Part shown: positions 59,965 through 64,000 of the stretch, piece by piece
Layout: each line of letters opens with the position of its first letter
How positions within the stretch are numbered: position 1 is the stretch's first letter
DNA from: Mixophyes australis
Taxonomy: Eukaryota > Chordata > Amphibia > Anura > Limnodynastidae
NCBI GenBank assembly: GCA_036250195.1
Contig: JAVHZZ010000002.1
Location: 66,842,205-66,906,204 of the forward strand
Direction: 5' to 3'
Length of the DNA: 64,000 bases
The notes under the pieces: generated by a model
Databases searched by the model: none
What the model saw: the letters and a program-made list of their open reading frames with translations, nothing else
What the model was told of the DNA's origin: nothing
Position numbers and translations under genes: made by a program

Positions 59965-60627
59965 CCTCTTTAAAGAGAGTGATGGATAGCACGCAAAGAC
60001 AACAAACTAATGAGAGATTGTGGGGACTATAATAAGGGCGTAGCTAGGACATACAATAGATATTCTAGGAATCAATCTAAAGGGAGAGATAGGTCTAATT
60101 ATAGATATACTCGCCATGAGTCTGGACAAAGAGGACATCATTATTTGGAGAGAAATAGATTTGCCCCTGTCTCCCCACATAGATCAGGCTCCCGTTGAGA
60201 TTTAGGGGGGAAACATTTTGATAAAGAACCTGTTCCAAGAGAAAGAAGAATGGGGGAAGGGGTTATGTTTCTGATTTTGAGACTAAATTGGTGAGAAATA
60301 GAAAATCCTTGTTTGAGAACCATGAGACTAATGATTACAATGGAAGGGAAGCCATGTTTAAATTGGCAAACTCTTGTGATGATTCTGCCCCCTTGAATAA
60401 GATCATGGCTCTGTCTACCTCCTGTAATTCTTCTTTTTTAGGGAGGGGCCACTATCCCCCGTCGTACTCACAAAGGGTCCAAGGAATAAATTTATATACA
60501 TCTAAAATATTAAGAGAAGATGAATTAGAGGATCCAGAGGAGGGACCCTCCAATCAACTAAAAAACATGCGCTGGTATCAATCGGGGAGAATTTAATTTG
60601 TCCTAAAAAAAACTGTCTCAGTTCGAA

Positions 60628-62064
60628 TTGAAACTCTTACAAAAGAGGCTCAAGTTTGCCCCAGTGGCTAAACTGAATTTGTCTAATTTATTCGTAGATC
60701 TCACTAGATACGTTAGAACTCTTAGTCGAAAACGTTATTTTGCATGCAAAGCTATTAGGAAAACTAAGCAAGATGTTTCCCCCATTATATTAGATGAGGA
60801 TGAGCAATTAGCTCTGGCACATTTAGAATCTTTGAGGGCTGAAAGTAGGAACATAGAATCCCCATCAGTGATCAATTTGTATGATATCAACTCCTCTGCA
60901 TCCTTTAGGAAATTTAAATTAAAATCCAATTTTTATCACTTGCAATTCAAGGGATCATATATAGATAGCTTTTACAAAAGCACTATGGAAAACTAGAGAT
61001 AATTTAACTCCCCAATAGAGGAAGGCTTTCAAAAATCTAATGACAAAAGCCACTATTATAATCAAACCGGCTGATAAGGGCGGGAGTGTAGTGGTCCAAG
61101 ATAGGTCAGACCATTATATGGAAGCTATGAGACAATTAAACAACAAGCATTTTATACAAAACTAGATAGGGATCCTACATTTACCTCTCAGCAAAAGCTT
61201 AGACACATTCTTGATGTGGCCCTTCTAGAGGGGGTGATTTCCAAAGAAACCTATTTTTCACTTTCTCACATGTGATGTGGAAGCACTGTATTCTAATATA
61301 CCTCACAAATTAGACCTGTTTGGAAAAACAGAAGGATAGTGATCATACTATCATCTATTCATTTCATTCTGCATCACAATTATTTTTTATTTGACTCACA
61401 ATTTATTTACAGGTACTGGGCATGGCCATGGGGACCAGGTTTGCCCCGAGCTATGAAAATATATATATATGGTGCTCTTAAGGAGCAGTACATATAGCAT
61501 TCCTGGTTTGGGGCGTACCTGATCCTCTATTGTAGGTATACTGATGACCTTTTTTTTCGTTAGGGAGGGATGGTGATCCTCAATCTATTTCACTACTTCT
61601 TTCTCACTTAAATTCCAATGAGTTCGATTTAAGGATCACTAGCAACTTTCATCCAGTAACCATCAATTATTTGGATATTACTTTAAAAATAATTCAAGGA
61701 GCTTTAGTAACAGAAAACTACTCTAAGGATGTTGATACCTTGCATTTTCTGCATTGTAAGAGCAGTCATTGCAGGGCTTGGTGGGATAATATTCCAAAAG
61801 GGAAATTCCTCCGAATTAAGAGGAATCCTTGTAAAGGATTTCAAATTGCATTCTGGTAAACTATACAAGTCATTTCAGGAACAGGGCTATCCCCAACACA
61901 TTTTGGATAGGGCTTACAAGGAAGTGGAAGAGTTGGATAGACACAATATGTTTGCCCATCTTCCCAGACGGAGGGATGAGGACAAATCAATGGTTTGTAC
62001 AACCCAATACAATAGTCATGCTGGTGAGATTAAATGTATTGTGAATAAAATGCTGCCTTGTTAG
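60628..62064 (+). pseudogene. Penelope-like reverse transcriptase, second copy
   Basis: 60628-60996 carries the N-terminal part. IIKPADKGGSVVVQDR is readable near 61058-61100, where B has a deletion. About 0.2 kb, covering the PVVPNYCHLLKIHK region, is missing at about 61255. The catalytic motif reads RYTDD rather than RYIDD. Frames 61671-61859 and 61729-62064 carry the C-terminal part with a frameshift. Confidence 0.8.
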
Positions 62065-62339
62065 AATTGAATGAATATATTGGTCCCTTGGTTAAGAAAT
62101 GTATCATCACAGTGTTCAGGAGATCTACGAGTTTAAAGGAAAAATTAGCACCCAGTTTTTTCAAGAACACCAACACGTCAGCTATTTCTTTTACTGCCAA
62201 ACCAAGTATCGAGAGATGGTTAGGGAGATCCAATGGGTTTTTAGATGTGGAAAATAAAAATGCACTACCTGTGGATTTGCAGATCACAAGTGTACAGATT
62301 TCACTTAATTTATATCAGGTGAAAGGTTTCCAATTGAAA

Positions 62340-62685
62340 AGTCTTTGGATTGTCAATCCACCTTTGTTATCTATTTGATTAGTTGCAAATGTGGTATCCA
62401 GTACGTGGGACATACAATAAGATCGGTGGGAGTACGATTCCAGAAACATCGTTGCAACATATTGAAGAAAGTTAGAACACACCGTTTATCTGCACATGTC
62501 AACTCATGTTAAGGTAGTCAGCTAGCAGATCTGAAGGTGAGGACCATAGAACAGATTGGGATCACCAAGAGAGGAGGTGATAGGTTCTACTTCTTGTGTG
62601 AACGCGAAGCCTACTGGATATTCAGATGTAGGACATTGATACCACAGTGTTTAAATGATAATATAGAGTTGAATAACTTCTGACT
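62340..62685 (+). pseudogene. GIY-YIG endonuclease region, second copy
   Basis: FVIYLISCKCGIQYVGHTIR continues to VRFQKHRCNILKKVRTHRLS, the better-kept version of the domain; B lacks the VRFQ segment. A stop follows SAHVNSC, so the end is broken here too. Confidence 0.75.
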
Positions 62686-63005
62686 GTATTGTGATGATTA
62701 TAGTCTCTACAAAAGATTATATATACAACAAAAAATTGTTTCCCATTTGTGTCTTTCTCATTTCCCTTATTTTGTCACATTATGAACATTATGGGGCAAT
62801 TAGTTTTTGATTCCCACTATTAACTAGCTTCTTATTTTGTGGGGTTTCTGTATAAGTTGCTCTATCAAATATGATGGTTTAGCTAGTTATGATGATTATT
62901 TCTGTGAGTGATTCCTCACTTTCACATTTTTATGGTTGCCTTTCCCCACTTTTTTTTATGTGAATTTTCCTTAATTTTGGTTTGGATCTAGACATATTAA
63001 TGAAA

Positions 63006-63580
63006 CAAGTTAATCCGTGCATGATACTCATGCATTCTAGTCAAATCAAGCTACTTAAGGTGTTAAAAAGGTTCTTGTCATGCATTTGGGCCATAGCCCA
63101 GGCCTCCTCAGGGGAAGAGCGTTACTTCCCGACGTAAGCGCTCTTTTTTAACGTGGTTTTGTCACCACCTCATCATTCTTCTCCATCACCTCATCCTTAA
63201 TTTTCATCGCCACATCTATCCAGATGTCTATCCAGACACAGGGATCTCTCTCAGCGGTCCTGAGTATCACACTCCTCTCACTCTGTCACCCCCGGCAACC
63301 ACCAACCACTCCCAACTGTCACTTCTCCTTCAAGAAATATATATATATTTTTTTAAATCTTTATAAACACCTTTAACAATTAACAAATTAAATTAACAAA
63401 TTAAAAACATCTTAGTATACCAAATTTCAGCCCTTTCTGAATTTTTTTCCCACACACACTAAGAATTTAGTAGGGCGGTGTATAACTCCGCCCAACAGGT
63501 GGCGCTGCAGCTTTTTTTTATTTTTTCCACACACAAACAGACAGACTAACACATGCCACTAAGCATTTATATTATAGATA
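63006..63580 (-). mobile_element. Small non-autonomous Helitron inside the Penelope-like element
   Basis: On the minus strand the 575-bp element starts TCTATAATATAAATGC and ends with a hairpin (TGCATGA-GTA-TCATGCA) about 8 nt before a terminal CTTG. It sits exactly between A (63005) and T (63581) as read on plus. The uninterrupted site is present in the copy after gene B (about 35107). TC start, 3' hairpin, CTRR-like end and A/T insertion are Helitron features; CTTG departs slightly from CTRR. No helicase is encoded. Confidence 0.78.
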
Positions 63581-64000
63581 TTTTATTTGTATGGAAGCAA
63601 TTATGGGAATTTATTTTACATTCAATATTATCGTTGATATACAACCGGTTGTTTTTTGTATTTTTTTTTTATATTTTTTAAAGAGATATTAGTAAGTCAA
63701 TTACTCGTTGACAACGTATAAATATTTTTTATTTGTCAATATCTTACTAATATTTTTTTATATGTGATAATTTTATAACACCTGATTTTTTTATATGTGA
63801 TAAAGAGTTGCTAACAATTTATGTGTTGTTATGGTGCTTTGGATCTTATGTGCTATCTACATAAGCTTGTGAGCAATATATGTCAATACACCCGACCTTG
63901 GCTTCGAATAAAATCCAAGGTGGATGTTAAGAAGGTTATATACAAACGGGATGTTATTCCTCTAACATCATATGGAATGTGAATATTTCAGCTTACGATC

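Larger units (their letters stand above)
59979..64000 (+). mobile_element. Penelope-like retroelement downstream of gene C (clipped by window end)
   Basis: The second copy of the element at 31881-36312, in the same relation to the keratin gene. It keeps an open N-terminal basic frame (60010-60198, RYSRNQSKGRDRSNYRYTR). It has lost a large part of the RT core near 61255 and carries a Helitron at 63006-63580. The window ends before the 3' part that holds the hammerhead-like motif in B. Confidence 0.83.

Overview
This window is nuclear DNA of a vertebrate, most likely a frog. The evidence is three spliced type II keratin genes with the standard nine-exon layout, embedded in a mix of transposons that is typical of amphibian genomes: L1-type and L2-type LINEs, a Gypsy element with integrase placed before reverse transcriptase, Penelope-like elements with a GIY-YIG domain, a class I endogenous retrovirus, and hAT, Harbinger and Helitron elements. 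I see no bacterial or organellar features, CRISPR arrays or tRNA/rRNA genes.

Layout. Gene A (9078-15234), gene B (22525-30638) and gene C (40269-58520) all lie on the plus strand and each encodes a 495-residue type II keratin. Exon sizes are identical in the three (417, 209, 61, 96, 165, 126, 221, 29 and 164 bp of coding sequence) and all reading frames stay open. The rod is ordinary, but head and tail are very rich in histidine. Each gene has a TATA box about 85 bp before the ATG and an AATAAA signal after the stop.

The spaces between and inside the genes are mostly mobile DNA. Upstream of A is a nearly full-length L1-type LINE (1482-8502) with a 17-bp target duplication. Between A and B lies a broken Gypsy element on the minus strand (16572-21740). 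Downstream of B and again downstream of C lies a Penelope-like element (31881-36312, and 59979 to the window end); the second contains a small Helitron. Intron 1 of C is swollen to 12.3 kb by an 8.7-kb provirus (40814-49519) and a 1.46-kb solo-LTR-like insertion. Intron 3 of B and of C holds the same 5'-truncated L2 LINE. Gene A alone has a hAT foldback in intron 5 and a Harbinger-like element in intron 6.

History read from shared and private insertions: an ancestral unit (a TIR element, the promoter, the keratin gene) duplicated. The L2 and Penelope insertions then entered the B/C ancestor, B and C separated, and later insertions hit single copies. The three keratins probably act as interchangeable partners of type I keratins in an epithelial filament network; the histidine-rich ends suggest a specialised epithelium, but that is inference. 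Gene A may be weakened by a deletion that replaced its first splice donor.
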